This document shows positions 1 through 11,448 of a stretch of 64,000 nt of DNA, in pieces. Location of the stretch: contig CAYUIV010000001.1 in NCBI GenBank assembly GCA_964444925.1, positions 1 through 64,000 of the forward strand, given 5' to 3'. This DNA comes from CAYUIV01 sp964444925 (GTDB lineage Bacteria > Pseudomonadota > Gammaproteobacteria > Diplorickettsiales > Diplorickettsiaceae). The notes below the pieces were generated by a model, which searched no databases, was not told the origin of the DNA, and saw only the letters and a list, made by a program, of their open reading frames with translations. Numbering within the stretch: the stretch's first letter is position 1; the number at the start of each line of letters is the position of its first letter. A program made the position numbers and the translations under genes.

Positions 1-1
1 A

Positions 2-1987
2 ACCTTGCTTTGGACGCAAGAGCATTTTAACTCTGCACAAAAAATACAATGGCCGGTAAAAGTCAAAAACTTTGAAAGCTTACTGCAAGAGTACAAAAAT
101 ATTATGCAAACGGCTAGCGACGTAGAAATTTTCCAAACATCCTTACACACCTACTACAGCAAATATCTGCAAAGATTTGATATTATCAACATATTTCTTT
201 TTTCTCAGAAGACTGAAGAAGTTTATAGAATAAAAGAAATTTTGCAACAAATAGCAATTATCCAACAAAATACGATACTTACTGAAGAGAATAATCACCG
301 TCTTGTAAAACAGGTAGAGCGTGAAATAGCAAATTTTAAAGAGCAGTATTATATTTTAGTTAAATACCGTATTGAATGTTTTTTAGAATCTGTAAAAAGT
401 GATTTTCAAGCTACAAACTTTCGATTGAATGAACAGATTACGCAAATTTTAAAAAAAGAAGTTGTCAAAGAAAATATTTTTTCTAAAATAATATCAAAAA
501 GTTTTTCACTTTACTTTGATCCATTATTGCAAGAAAGTTATATTCAGTTTCCTATTTTGGTCAAGCAAGAAGATGAGACCTTTCGATATTATTGTGCTGC
601 CTCGCTTAAAGAACATATTCAGAATATGCCGTGGCCAGATACCTGTCCTTTTGTGTTATGGCAAAGTGCCCCCTACATGAATTTAAATAATCTTTTTACA
701 ATTACGCCTCAAGCAATCAGTGTAGAGTTGTTCAAAAATAATCTTCGGTGTGTGATTGAAAGATACAATGATTCTCTAAGTACTACTCCAACAGCTTTAT
801 CAATTGAAATGATTACGCTTGCGTTAGAAAGAGGTCTTTTTGAAAGTGATCTAAACGCATTAGAGAGAATAGAAATGTATCAAGATATAAGCACGCAACA
901 GTGGATCAAAGTACCCATTTGTTTTAAAAGTAAGAATACGAAAATATATTACTGTCTCAGTATGATGAAACAGATGTTAGAACAATACAATCTGGAACAA
1001 TGGTTGCAATTCTTTCAAGAAAATATGATAGATGTCATGCATTACGAATTTTCGTTACCAGATGAAGATTACTTTCACAATTTATCGCAACAATTGCTTA
1101 AAATTTATAAAAAGCGTTTATTTTACTTACTTAATATAGCAAAGACACGTTTTAGCCAATATGATACTAATGCTTTGCAACCTAGCTTTTTAATCAATCA
1201 GGCTTTAGAAAAGGGTGTACCAACTTCTGTCTTTGATGCATTAAAGAAACTTTATCAAGATCCTTTAACTGAGCAATGGATTCAGTTTCCTATCGGCTTT
1301 AGAAAAAGTAATAATACACTACAGTATCGCTGCGTGACCTCTTTAGAGAAAGAATTAAGGTATGGTTTAACCGATGACTTATTCAGAGATTTTTCTAATC
1401 GACTACCTCATCTAGTCACTGATTTTAAACTTTTTGAAGTCAATCACGACTACTGTATGAGCTTAAAATATTATACGCAAACAGAGGGAACCAAATATGC
1501 AATTTATAAAAAACTGCAAACAATCAAAGCACTGAATAGGATGAGTCCTGCCTATCACATTAAAATGTGTGGTTTGGCTCAGCAGAGAATAGTCAACAGT
1601 CCTTACCAAGATCCTATACAAAATACTTGGATAGAAGTACCTGTATGTATCAAGAGCGATCAAGGTACGTTTTACTATTGTGTTAGTACTATAGAAAAAA
1701 GATTAGCAGAGTGTGCACCCGGCACTGCTTTTGGCTTTTGTGAAGGAAAGCATCAAGTATTGGATGCTTCTCATTTTTCCACACCTGAAGACGAATATTT
1801 CGATACTTTAAAAGATATCATATCAGAAAAAAAATTACCTAGTAGAATAAGTACACATAAGACATTGAGAACTATTAAATCTTTAACATTTAGGCTTAAT
1901 ACCAACAAGTTCTTTTCTTCAATTAGATCAAATAGTACAGCAGAGCCTAGAGGCAATCATGAATCCTTTTTTCTTAATTCTACATAA
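2..1987 (+). CDS. Four-fold repeat protein of unknown function (5' end outside window)
   Basis: The frame is open to the left edge, so the gene probably starts upstream; a TTG at base 5 is only a fallback start. I do not recognise the family. Numbering from that TTG, a block of about 36 residues recurs four times, near residues 169-204, 291-326, 416-451 and 533-568, spaced about 117-125 residues. Each block has the pattern Y-(Q/F)-D-(P/I)...W/Y-I-x-(F/V)-P-(I/V)...Y-x-C...L. A second shared piece follows each block (for example EDYFHNLSQQLLKIYKK near 354). The DP...P-V/I...Y-x-C layout resembles a degenerate U-box, which is only a hypothesis. There is no signal peptide or membrane segment in the visible part. 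It converges with ubiA 10 bp downstream. A secreted effector is plausible given icmT/icmS in the same window, but this is inference. Confidence 0.8.
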   Translation, partial: TLLWTQEHFNSAQKIQWPVKVKNFESLLQEYKNIMQTASDVEIFQTSLHTYYSKYLQRFDIINIFLFSQKTEEVYRIKEILQQIAIIQQNTILTEENNHRLVKQVEREIANFKEQYYILVKYRIECFLESVKSDFQATNFRLNEQITQILKKEVVKENIFSKIISKSFSLYFDPLLQESYIQFPILVKQEDETFRYYCAASLKEHIQNMPWPDTCPFVLWQSAPYMNLNNLFTITPQAISVELFKNNLRCVIERYNDSLSTTPTALSIEMITLALERGLFESDLNALERIEMYQDISTQQWIKVPICFKSKNTKIYYCLSMMKQMLEQYNLEQWLQFFQENMIDVMHYEFSLPDEDYFHNLSQQLLKIYKKRLFYLLNIAKTRFSQYDTNALQPSFLINQALEKGVPTSVFDALKKLYQDPLTEQWIQFPIGFRKSNNTLQYRCVTSLEKELRYGLTDDLFRDFSNRLPHLVTDFKLFEVNHDYCMSLKYYTQTEGTKYAIYKKLQTIKALNRMSPAYHIKMCGLAQQRIVNSPYQDPIQNTWIEVPVCIKSDQGTFYYCVSTIEKRLAECAPGTAFGFCEGKHQVLDASHFSTPEDEYFDTLKDIISEKKLPSRISTHKTLRTIKSLTFRLNTNKFFSSIRSNSTAEPRGNHESFFLNST

Positions 1988-1997
1988 GAGAAAGTCA

Positions 1998-2879
1998 TTA
2001 ACGAAAATATAAACCTACAAAAATGAAAAAGCCAATATAATTATTCGATTGAAAAGCTTTTAAATAATGCGCTGTATTGTGAGATTTAACTAAATACATT
2101 TGATAGTTCATGGCTAAAAATACGCCTAGAAGCGCTACATAATAAGGCCACTGGCCCAAAAGCAGTGCACCTAATACGATAAGTAAAGATAGCATACTCA
2201 AGTAGATGAAACTGATAAATAATTCTGTATGCTTGCCCCATAATAGTGCTGTTGATTTTAAACCAATTTTTTTATCTTCGTCTTTATCCATCAATGCATA
2301 AATAGTATCGTAGCCTATTGGCCATAAAAGTGCGATAAGAAACAATATTCCACCCATGAAAGAAAGGGCTTTGTTTTGAGCAACAAATATCATTGGAATT
2401 GACCAAGAGAAAGCAACCCCAAGTACTAATTGTGGCCAGTAGGTAATGCGTTTCATAAAAGGGTACAGCACAGTGAGACAAAGTCCTACCATTGCTAGAA
2501 GTAGAGTAGGTAGATTAAGAAACAGTAATAAAGCAGCAGATAAAAAAAGTAGAATACACAGTAATACAATCGCTTCTTTTTGACTTACTTCTTTTGTGAC
2601 TAATGGTCTTTTACGGGTACGCGATACCTTAGCATCAAAAGATTGGTCGATTAAATCATTTAATATACAACCAGCGGAGCGCATAAGCCAGACACCTATA
2701 ATGAAAACAAAGGCAATACTAGGATCAACCGGTCGATGTAACTTTCCTTCTAGCTTACCCATGGTTAATGCCCAAAGTGTTGGCCAAAGTAGCAAAAATC
2801 CGCCTGTGGGCTGATGCAGACGCATCAGCTTTGCATAAGAGAATGTTTTATTTAGACAAAAATTAAAGACGTGTAACAC
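1998..2879 (-). CDS. ubiA: 4-hydroxybenzoate octaprenyltransferase
   Basis: This integral membrane prenyltransferase attaches the polyprenyl tail to 4-hydroxybenzoate, the first membrane step of ubiquinone synthesis. It has the UbiA-family first aspartate motif NDLIDQSFD at residues 74-82 and a second acidic motif, DKDEDKK, in the C-terminal half; these bind Mg2+ and the prenyl diphosphate. The N-terminal LMRLHQPTGGFLLLWPTLWAL is typical of bacterial UbiA. Length 293 residues, about as usual, with many hydrophobic segments. The start lies 17 bp inside the end of typA, suggesting translation from the same transcript. The chorismate lyase gene ubiC, its usual neighbour, is absent here; ubiG lies about 18 kb away. 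Confidence 0.95.
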   Translation of the reverse strand: MLHVFNFCLNKTFSYAKLMRLHQPTGGFLLLWPTLWALTMGKLEGKLHRPVDPSIAFVFIIGVWLMRSAGCILNDLIDQSFDAKVSRTRKRPLVTKEVSQKEAIVLLCILLFLSAALLLFLNLPTLLLAMVGLCLTVLYPFMKRITYWPQLVLGVAFSWSIPMIFVAQNKALSFMGGILFLIALLWPIGYDTIYALMDKDEDKKIGLKSTALLWGKHTELFISFIYLSMLSLLIVLGALLLGQWPYYVALLGVFLAMNYQMYLVKSHNTAHYLKAFQSNNYIGFFIFVGLYFR

Positions 2880-4671
2880 GTTTTCGATCTTGTTCTTTAA
2901 GAAACTTTGTGCGTAAACGGGTATGGTGAGGTGTAATTTCTACTAATTCCCGATCAGTAATAAATGCTAACGCTTCTTCTAATGTAAAGTCTATCGGTGG
3001 CGTTAGTACAATGTTCTCGTCAGAGCCTGCTGCACGAATATTCGTTAATTGCTTTGTTTTAGTCACATTAACCACAAGGTCATTTGAACGGTTGTGAATA
3101 CCAATGATCATGCCTTCGTATACCTCAGTTTGCGGTTTAATGCATAATTTTCCTCGAGCTTGTAAGTTGAAAAGTGCAAATGCACTGGCTTTGCCAGACT
3201 GATTAGCCAGCAGTACACCATTTTTTCTTCCTTCAATAATGCCTTTTTTACTGGGCCTGTAAGCATGAAAAACGTGATACATAATGCCCGTTCCAGAAGT
3301 CATTGTCATAAATTCAGTACGAAACCCAATCAATGCACGCGTTGGAATGTAATAGTTAAGTCGCATACGTCCTTGTTCATCGTATTCCGAATTCTGTAGC
3401 TCACCACGTCTTTCTCCAAGTACTTTCATGATAGCGCCTTGATGGTTAATTTCAATATCTATTGTCAGTATTTCATAAGGCTCTTGTTGTACGCCATCTA
3501 CCTCTTTCATAATGACTTCAGGGCGTGAAACAGCTAACTCATAATTTTCTCTTCGCATGTTTTCAATCAAAATAGAAAGATGAAGTTCACCGCGTCCCGA
3601 GACACGAAATTTATTAGGATCTGATGTATCTTCAACGCGCAAGGCAACATTATGAATCAATTCGGTACTGAGTCGCTCTCTAATTTGTCGACCAGTGACA
3701 TATTTACCGTCTCGGCCTGAGAAGGGTGAATCATTAACTTGAAAAGTCATACTAACAGTTGGTTCATCTACAGAAAGTGGTGGTAATGCTTCAACACAGT
3801 CGGGGTGACACAATGTGTCTGAGATCGTTAAATTCTCGATACCAGTGACCGCAACAATGTCACCAGCATTCGCTCTTTCAATTTCAAGACGTTCTAAACC
3901 TAAATAGCCAAGTAACTGTGAAATACGCCCGGTACGTTTTTGACCATCGCGATGAATAATAACGACTGTACTATTGGGTTGTATTGAGCCCCGATGAACA
4001 CGACCGATACCAATACTTCCAACGTAACTTGAATAATCCAGTAAACTGATTTGCATTTGAAAAGGTTTCTCAACCTCCATTTGCGGTGCAGACGTATGCT
4101 GCACAATTGTCTCAAATAGTGACGTAAAATCTTCTCCTTTTTTTTCTGGATCAAGCGTTGCATACCCTTTTGAAGCCGAAGTATAGACGACTGGGAAGTT
4201 CATTTGTTCATCACTTGCTTTAAGATCACAAAATAACTCAAATACTTGATCTTCTACCCAACGTGCTCGAGCATTAGGTTTATCAATTTTATTAATGACA
4301 ACAATTGGCTTTAAATTATGTAAAAAAGCTTTTTGAGTCACAAAACGCGTTTGAGGCATAGGGCCATCCACCGCATCGACGAGAAGTAAAACTGAATCAA
4401 CCATAGATAAAACACGTTCTACTTCCCCACCGAAATCTGCATGCCCTGGTGTATCTACAAGATTAATACGATAATCTTGCCAATGAATTGCCGTATTTTT
4501 TGCCGTAATGGTAATACCTCTTTCTTGTTCTAAATTTTTATCCATAACACGATCTGGAATGATAGTATGTGAAGGTAAAGTATTAGATTGGTTGAGTAAA
4601 GTATTCACCATAGTTGTTTTGCCATGGTCAACGTGAGCAATAATTGCGATATTTCGGATAGATCGATTCAT
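2863..4671 (-). CDS. typA: Ribosome-associated GTPase TypA/BipA
   Basis: Translational GTPase of the EF-G family that binds ribosomes and helps 50S assembly and stress or cold adaptation. The G1 loop AHVDHGKTT lies at about residues 12-20, followed by [16 protein letters not shown] (G3) and NKIDKP (G4). Domain II and the EF-G C-terminal-like domains follow, and the length of about 602 residues is normal. An in-frame TTG sits 12 bp upstream of the ATG at 4671; I prefer the ATG because GAG lies about 8 bases before it and the protein then begins [18 protein letters not shown], like its homologues. ubiA overlaps its 3' end. fabD is divergent, 160 bp away. Confidence 0.95.
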   Translation of the reverse strand: MNRSIRNIAIIAHVDHGKTTMVNTLLNQSNTLPSHTIIPDRVMDKNLEQERGITITAKNTAIHWQDYRINLVDTPGHADFGGEVERVLSMVDSVLLLVDAVDGPMPQTRFVTQKAFLHNLKPIVVINKIDKPNARARWVEDQVFELFCDLKASDEQMNFPVVYTSASKGYATLDPEKKGEDFTSLFETIVQHTSAPQMEVEKPFQMQISLLDYSSYVGSIGIGRVHRGSIQPNSTVVIIHRDGQKRTGRISQLLGYLGLERLEIERANAGDIVAVTGIENLTISDTLCHPDCVEALPPLSVDEPTVSMTFQVNDSPFSGRDGKYVTGRQIRERLSTELIHNVALRVEDTSDPNKFRVSGRGELHLSILIENMRRENYELAVSRPEVIMKEVDGVQQEPYEILTIDIEINHQGAIMKVLGERRGELQNSEYDEQGRMRLNYYIPTRALIGFRTEFMTMTSGTGIMYHVFHAYRPSKKGIIEGRKNGVLLANQSGKASAFALFNLQARGKLCIKPQTEVYEGMIIGIHNRSNDLVVNVTKTKQLTNIRAAGSDENIVLTPPIDFTLEEALAFITDRELVEITPHHTRLRTKFLKEQDRKRVTRL

Positions 4672-4835
4672 AATAATTCTCAATGTCGATGAATGGTATA
4701 GCGATTATTTAAAAGAAAGCGGTGCAATACATTATAATAAACGTTTGCTATCTTAAAAAATTTTACAAAAAAAGGACTTTAACTGTAGATAGTATACGAT
4801 TTTACATTTTTGGTTAAGCAGTATACTATTTTGTG

Positions 4836-5777
4836 ATGCAAAAGACAGCTTTCTTGTTCCCAGGTCAAGGTTCTCAATCATTAGCATTGCTTTCTTCTTT
4901 AGCAAACCGTTATGCAATTATTGAAAAAATTTTTGAGAGAGCTTCGCAAGTTGTGCAATATGATATATGGCAGTTGGCACAACAAGGGCCAATCGAAAAA
5001 CTGCATCAAACAAATTATACACAACCTCTGTTATTAACAGCAGGGTTTGCTGTATGGCAGTTATGGAAACAGCAGTTTGGACAGTTACCTCATTTTCTCG
5101 CAGGTTATAGCTTAGGTGAATATACTGCCTATGTTTGCAGTGGGAGCATTGCGTTTGAAGATGCATTACAATTGGTGAGAAAAAGAGCAGCTTATATGCA
5201 AGAAGCGGTTCGAGGTCAAAAAACGCAAATGGCTATCATTATTGGATTGGAACAAACCATTGTCATCAGATTATGTCATCAAATGGCTACAGTAGATCAA
5301 TGGGTTTCTCCTTCTAACTATAATACAAAATTTCAAACTATTATTGCAGGACATACTATTGCAGTAAAAAAAGTGATGACACTAGCGAAACAAAAAGGTG
5401 CAAAGCTGGTGAAGAAAATTGAAGTCAGTGTTCCTTCGCATTGTCAGTTAATGTATCCTGCGGTGTTGCAGTTAGCTAAAGACCTAGAAAAACTTTCGAT
5501 TCAAAAACCGCGTATTCCTGTGATTTGCAACGTGCACGGAAGCCCTCTAGAGCATGTTAATGATATTCGATCTTCTTTGAGTAAACAGCTATACCAACCT
5601 GTACAATGGACCCGTAGTATAAACTGGTTATTGAATCATAGCGTAAAAAATTTTTTTGAATGTGGGCCAGGTCACATACTTACACGTTTAACGGCACAAC
5701 TGTGTTTGCATCCCGTTTGTGCTGTCGCGATGGGTGAGCGAGACGGTTTTACTGAAGCACTGGCACTATCACAATGA
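4836..5777 (+). CDS. fabD: Malonyl-CoA:ACP transacylase
   Basis: Transfers malonyl from CoA to acyl carrier protein, feeding type II fatty acid synthesis in the cytoplasm. The FLFPGQGSQ N-terminus, the nucleophile motif GYSLGEYTA (Ser at about residue 92), the conserved Arg in LVRKRAAYMQEA, the catalytic His in VPSHCQLM and the C-terminal FECGPGH motif are all present. Length is 313 residues, as expected. A GTG one codon upstream (4833) is an alternative start; neither has a convincing ribosome site. A TATACT -10-like element sits at 4822-4827, so the leader would be very short. The gene stands alone rather than in the usual plsX-fabH-fabD-fabG-acpP cluster. Confidence 0.95.
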   Translation: MQKTAFLFPGQGSQSLALLSSLANRYAIIEKIFERASQVVQYDIWQLAQQGPIEKLHQTNYTQPLLLTAGFAVWQLWKQQFGQLPHFLAGYSLGEYTAYVCSGSIAFEDALQLVRKRAAYMQEAVRGQKTQMAIIIGLEQTIVIRLCHQMATVDQWVSPSNYNTKFQTIIAGHTIAVKKVMTLAKQKGAKLVKKIEVSVPSHCQLMYPAVLQLAKDLEKLSIQKPRIPVICNVHGSPLEHVNDIRSSLSKQLYQPVQWTRSINWLLNHSVKNFFECGPGHILTRLTAQLCLHPVCAVAMGERDGFTEALALSQ

Positions 5778-5934
5778 TTTGACATCAAAGCCTTCACGCT
5801 TAAGTCATGAACATAGGCATGTATAGAAACATTGCATGTCCGTTTGAAAATTTTTGTAATGCTGAAGGTTAAGATACTAAAGCAATACCTAGCTATGTAG
5901 TAACTACGCGCGCGTATAGTTGAATCATTTGCGT

Positions 5935-6522
5935 TTACGCAGGCAATATTCTATGTTGTTCTTTTTCACTAGAATCATCGTGTGGCACCGCGCCTCGATG
6001 AATATTATTTTCGTTCAATATTATTTTCCGTGGTCTTTGCAAAAATAAGCTGTATAGGAATAAACCATAGCTATCATATGAGTCAATGGAGCGTGCAACT
6101 GCTAAACTGGTCAAGGTAGAACAAAGATTAATGATATTGATATCCGCGATATAAGGAAAATTTACCCATATCCAGTGAATGTTAAAATAACGGAACATAC
6201 GATTTGCGTCTTTTCTAAGATGCGAAGGCATCATACCGTTTTCGGAAAATTCTTTTTGCAATCGTTTTATTTGTGCTTCGTGTTGTATCGTCATAAGTAA
6301 AACTGCAAAAATCATTAAAAAACACGATAGGTTTTCTTGTTTTTCAGAGTTGACAGAAAAAACAGAGTTGTTTTTTTTTGTGATAAATGCTTGACGATTT
6401 TTTACTGCTCCATACTCTGCCAGCACTCTTATAAAAGCTATTAAAGTATCGAAAGAGTACGGAGAAATTTCTTCCTGGTGCAATGCTAGTAAATCTAATG
6501 ATTGTGGGAGTCGATTTGGCAT
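5935..6522 (-). CDS. Hypothetical protein
   Basis: Unrecognised 195-residue protein. The ATG at 6522 has AAGGA about eight bases upstream, which supports real translation. The sequence is mostly helical in character, with one hydrophobic stretch near residues 67-78 (CFLMIFAVLLMT) too short and isolated to be called a membrane anchor with confidence. A second moderately hydrophobic area lies near 115-155. There is no signal peptide, no recognisable motif and no repeats. It lies 81 bp downstream of pyrG on the same strand and could be cotranscribed, but nothing links it functionally to CTP synthesis. It may be a lineage-specific gene or a candidate effector. Confidence 0.6.
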   Translation of the reverse strand: MPNRLPQSLDLLALHQEEISPYSFDTLIAFIRVLAEYGAVKNRQAFITKKNNSVFSVNSEKQENLSCFLMIFAVLLMTIQHEAQIKRLQKEFSENGMMPSHLRKDANRMFRYFNIHWIWVNFPYIADINIINLCSTLTSLAVARSIDSYDSYGLFLYSLFLQRPRKIILNENNIHRGAVPHDDSSEKEQHRILPA

Positions 6523-6603
6523 ATTATTTCCTTATATTTATATACTGGTAATCTTACACTACCATACGATGCATTAAAGGTAAATCCAAAAAACTGTTCA
6601 TTG

Positions 6604-8307
<1,704 letters not shown>

Positions 8308-8317
8308 TTAAAAAAAA

Positions 8318-8557
8318 TTAGAGTTCAGTATCGGTGTCTCCATATAACTCCTCTGCTGCACTTTCTTGTGCATTTTCAACGCGTTCCCCAGCATCTCTTA
8401 TATTTTTCTCGTTTTGACGTTTTACTTCCTGAACTCTGCTTTTTGCATTTCGAAAGTCATCTCGTACGCCTTCCTTTGTATTCGCACCACATCCTCTTGC
8501 ACCCGTTAAAAATAAAGCAGACGATAACGTTGCTGCAAGCAATAATTTCTTTTTCAT
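8318..8557 (-). CDS. Small secreted or lipoprotein, entericidin-like
   Basis: A 79-residue protein starting MKKKLLLAATLSSALFLTGARGC: a basic N-terminus, a hydrophobic core, then a Cys at about residue 23 that could be lipidated. The lipobox is imperfect (A-R-G-C, lacking Leu at -3). After it comes a charged, probably helical tail rich in Glu, Arg and Asn. The stretch C-G-A-N-T-x-x-G-x-R-D-D faintly recalls the C-N-T-x-x-G-x-G-x-D of entericidin lipoproteins; this is suggestive only. I chose the ATG at 8557 over one 12 bp upstream because GGAG (8564-8567) is ideally placed for it. A strong terminator follows. Confidence 0.75.
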   Translation of the reverse strand: MKKKLLLAATLSSALFLTGARGCGANTKEGVRDDFRNAKSRVQEVKRQNEKNIRDAGERVENAQESAAEELYGDTDTEL

Positions 8558-8695
8558 AAAAAGCTCCACTTATAAAATATAATGACGATTTCAGTTAACA
8601 CAGACGATGGTTAGCACGCTAGCGTGCGTCAATCTCTTTACTATGTTTTTATGCGAATTTTCTTCAAAAATCAAGTTTTTCTTTCAATTTAATTT

Positions 8696-9631
8696 TTACC
8701 AAACTAATTTATAACATACCGTACGATAATTTGGTACATTGTTGTTGATTAAAGAGAGAGGACTGAGACAAATGCCTTGGACATTTTTCTTATGCGTGAC
8801 ATTGAGATACATACGTAGTGCTTGCTCATTTGTATACACTTCCAAAATTCTCCCGCTCACTGGGGTTTTGATACGAGCACTGATATTATGATTTGACATA
8901 GCAGCTGTTGGTTGTGGACTAGTGTTTAAAATGAAACCAATCTTTTCATAAGAAAGTTCAGATACTTTAGCCTGTTGTTCTCCAATACGTTGTGGTTGTG
9001 TAAAATCAAATGCACTATTTTGTTCAATATCAAAAACAGTTGCATGAGGTAACTCACTTTGATTAATTGTAAAATACTGATTTGCCCAAACTTGTAAAAT
9101 ATGATCTGTGACATCTAGCGTTTCTGCACCTTTCAAATTCCAAATAGGATGATGCGTAATCAATACTGGCAAAGGTATACTGGTTTTAACTTTAGAACTA
9201 ATCATTAATTCATTGGAACCGTTTAATGTGTATTGGATTTGTATCTCGTAAGTTAATGAAGAAACACTTGTTGCGTGAATCACACCTAATTGACTAAATT
9301 TTACGTAGGCTTGTTCATTTTGAGCATAGCTTTCGGCGTTCCAAATTGTTTTATGTAATGCATTCAGTGATGGTATTTGTTGACCTATTGCATGAATGCG
9401 TGTTGCACCAGAATAAGCATTAGATGAAAGAGAAGGCTTAAATGAAAGAGGCCCTAAGGTGATCTCATGCATTTTTCCTCGAAAATCTGGTATTTTGACT
9501 GAATGAAGTGAAGCTCCGTAATCCATTAGGGTAATACTCATACCGCTTGCATTACGGAGTTCATAACAGGTGATTGTTTCACCAGTTTCTAATTTTCCGA
9601 ACGGCAATTGCTGACAAGAAATAATTGACAT
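8696..9631 (-). CDS. Aldose 1-epimerase family protein, probably altered active site
   Basis: A beta-sandwich protein of the galactose mutarotase family (311 residues). Family features seen are the N-terminal region with MDYGASLHSVKIPD, a THHPIWNLKG segment equivalent to the TNHTYFNL motif carrying the catalytic His, and a DF-containing segment (SAFDFTQPQRIG). Differences are notable: the GRYANRI and LHGG motifs are not recognisable, and the C-terminal GxCLE segment, whose Glu is the catalytic base in GalM, reads GICLSPL here, so the base appears to be Ser. It may be an inactive or re-purposed homologue, or act on another sugar. No other gal genes are nearby. The gene is flanked by the lipoprotein gene and by tRNA-Arg. 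Confidence 0.8.
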   Translation of the reverse strand: MSIISCQQLPFGKLETGETITCYELRNASGMSITLMDYGASLHSVKIPDFRGKMHEITLGPLSFKPSLSSNAYSGATRIHAIGQQIPSLNALHKTIWNAESYAQNEQAYVKFSQLGVIHATSVSSLTYEIQIQYTLNGSNELMISSKVKTSIPLPVLITHHPIWNLKGAETLDVTDHILQVWANQYFTINQSELPHATVFDIEQNSAFDFTQPQRIGEQQAKVSELSYEKIGFILNTSPQPTAAMSNHNISARIKTPVSGRILEVYTNEQALRMYLNVTHKKNVQGICLSPLSLINNNVPNYRTVCYKLVW

Positions 9632-9907
9632 AGATATTCCAAGAATTTATCAACCTAATAGGTATAACAATTTCTTAAAAATTTGAAAAGCATGACATAT
9701 AAAAAAATGTCAAAAAGATTAAAAAAGCAGTACATTAAAAATTTCTGTAAAGAATAGTTGTCTTGGTTGGCAATTATCATATTATACTAACTACACAAAT
9801 AATTTGGACACTTTTATTTTTGTTGCCATATTATACCGATATAAAAGATAATTACTGTAGCTATTTTACGAGATTACTTTCGTGTAGCGGATTTGAAATA
9901 GCCAAGA
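9632..9907. other. Intergenic region between the epimerase gene and tRNA-Arg
   Basis: Very AT-rich, with no convincing gene. It should contain the promoter of the minus-strand epimerase gene next to 9632. An open frame that runs through this area on the plus strand crosses the tRNA and is not credible. Confidence 0.5.
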
Positions 9908-9984
9908 TGGCGCGTCCGGAGGGACTCGAACCCCCGACAACCAAGTTCGAAGCCTGGCACTCTATCCAACTGAGCTACGGACGC
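9908..9984 (-). tRNA. tRNA-Arg (anticodon UCG)
   Basis: Read on the minus strand, the acceptor stem GCGTCCG pairs with CGGACGC. The D-arm contains AGCTCAGTTGGATAGAG, the anticodon arm CCAGG-CTTCGAA-CTTGG presents TCG (reads CGA), and the T-arm is GGGGG-TTCGAGT-CCCTC. Discriminator G is followed by an encoded CCA. Length 77 nt. Confidence 0.96.
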
Positions 9985-10032
9985 AATTAGATATTACAAA
10001 TTTTATTCGATCTTATCCATTAGAGCAAGAAA

Positions 10033-11448
10033 ATGAAAACGCGTTTTGCACCAAGCCCTACAGGGTATTTACATATTGGCAATTTACATACTGCTCTGTT
10101 TAACGCGCTACTTGCTTACAGTGCGCAAGGTCAATTTTATCTGCGTATTGAAGATACGGATCATGTACGTTCTGATAAAAAATTTATTCAAGCTATTCAA
10201 GAAGATTTGCAATGGTTGGGCTTATACTGGTCTACTACCTTCGACCAACCTTTTATACTACAATCAAAAAGATATGCACTCCACGAAAAATATTACGCTT
10301 CATTAATCAACAAAGGAGTGGCTTATCCTTGTTTTTGTACAGAAGAACGGTTAGCACAATTAAAAATGGCGCAAACAGCACAACATCAACCCCCAGGATA
10401 CGATGGCAAGTGCTATCATTTATCTTCAAAAGTAGTAAAACAACGTATGGAAGAAAGAATGTCTTATCATTTGCGCTTTGCTGTTCCAAAGCACCATGTT
10501 ATTGCTTTCAATGATCTTCTCAAAGGACCTCAAACTTTCAAGAGTAATGCATTATTTGATTTTGTGATTCGCCGTTCCAATGGCGTACCTAATTTTCTTT
10601 ATTGTAATGCATTGGATGATACTTTAATGGGCATTACGCATGTTCTAAGAGGAGAAGATCATATCAGTAATACAGCAAAGCAAATATTGCTGCTAGAGGC
10701 GCTAAACTTACCACTTCCGCAGTACGGTCATCTACCACTTATGACCATGCAAGATAACGCACCGCTTTCTAAGCGAAGCAACCATTTTCATTTGAAAACA
10801 TTGAAAACGCTAGGCTATTGTAAGCTTGCAATACTGAACTATTTAGCTAGAGTTGGGCATATTTTACAAGACAAAAAAGTCATGTCATTAAACACATTAG
10901 CAAAAAATTTTACATTGCAGCGAATCAGTAAAAGTGCAGCACACTTTGATGTACAACAACTTAATTTTTGGCAAAAACAGGTGATGACTTTACAAACACA
11001 AGATGATTTTATTGCTTCCCTTTCACCAAAAATACAACCATTGATTCCACTTGCTTTGCAACATCTGTTCACACAAGCCATCCAACCTATTATACTCTTT
11101 AAAAAAGAGGCAGAAGAATGGGTCATATTACTTTTCACTTCCTCTATCACCTATACGATCGAATCAGAAGAAATACTCTTGGCAACGAATAAAAAAAACT
11201 GGGAAACAGTGACTCAAATATTTAGTAAAAAAAATAGTGATTTACAAGATATGGTGACTGAATTTAAAACAGTTATGCGCCAGATAAGCGACATGAGTCA
11301 ACGTAAAGAACTATGGAAAACACTCAGAATCGCTTTGACTAATCGCTTGACAGGACCTGAACTATCTTCTGTGCTTTTATTATTAGGTGTTGAGAGAATA
11401 AACCAGCGGTTGACTACAGCAACTCATTTAATTTCAAAAGGAGTTTAA
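10033..11448 (+). CDS. gltX: Glutamyl-tRNA synthetase
   Basis: Class I aminoacyl-tRNA synthetase charging tRNA-Glu. The HIGH motif appears as HIGN (residues 14-17) in FAPSPTGYLHIGNL, and the KMSKS equivalent is PLSKRSN near residue 245. A zinc-type segment CFCTEE...YDGKCY near residues 98-135 matches the bacterial GluRS pattern. Length of 471 residues is normal. The start ATG at 10033 follows an AGAGCAAGA stretch. The stop overlaps the start of recN by one base (TAATG), so the two are translationally coupled. The Rossmann core is well conserved; the C-terminal anticodon-binding half is more divergent. Confidence 0.95.
   Translation: MKTRFAPSPTGYLHIGNLHTALFNALLAYSAQGQFYLRIEDTDHVRSDKKFIQAIQEDLQWLGLYWSTTFDQPFILQSKRYALHEKYYASLINKGVAYPCFCTEERLAQLKMAQTAQHQPPGYDGKCYHLSSKVVKQRMEERMSYHLRFAVPKHHVIAFNDLLKGPQTFKSNALFDFVIRRSNGVPNFLYCNALDDTLMGITHVLRGEDHISNTAKQILLLEALNLPLPQYGHLPLMTMQDNAPLSKRSNHFHLKTLKTLGYCKLAILNYLARVGHILQDKKVMSLNTLAKNFTLQRISKSAAHFDVQQLNFWQKQVMTLQTQDDFIASLSPKIQPLIPLALQHLFTQAIQPIILFKKEAEEWVILLFTSSITYTIESEEILLATNKKNWETVTQIFSKKNSDLQDMVTEFKTVMRQISDMSQRKELWKTLRIALTNRLTGPELSSVLLLLGVERINQRLTTATHLISKGV

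Noticed and set aside
9763..9990. Open frame on the plus strand of 75 codons
   Set aside because: It runs through the tRNA-Arg gene; its end is merely the translated tRNA complement.
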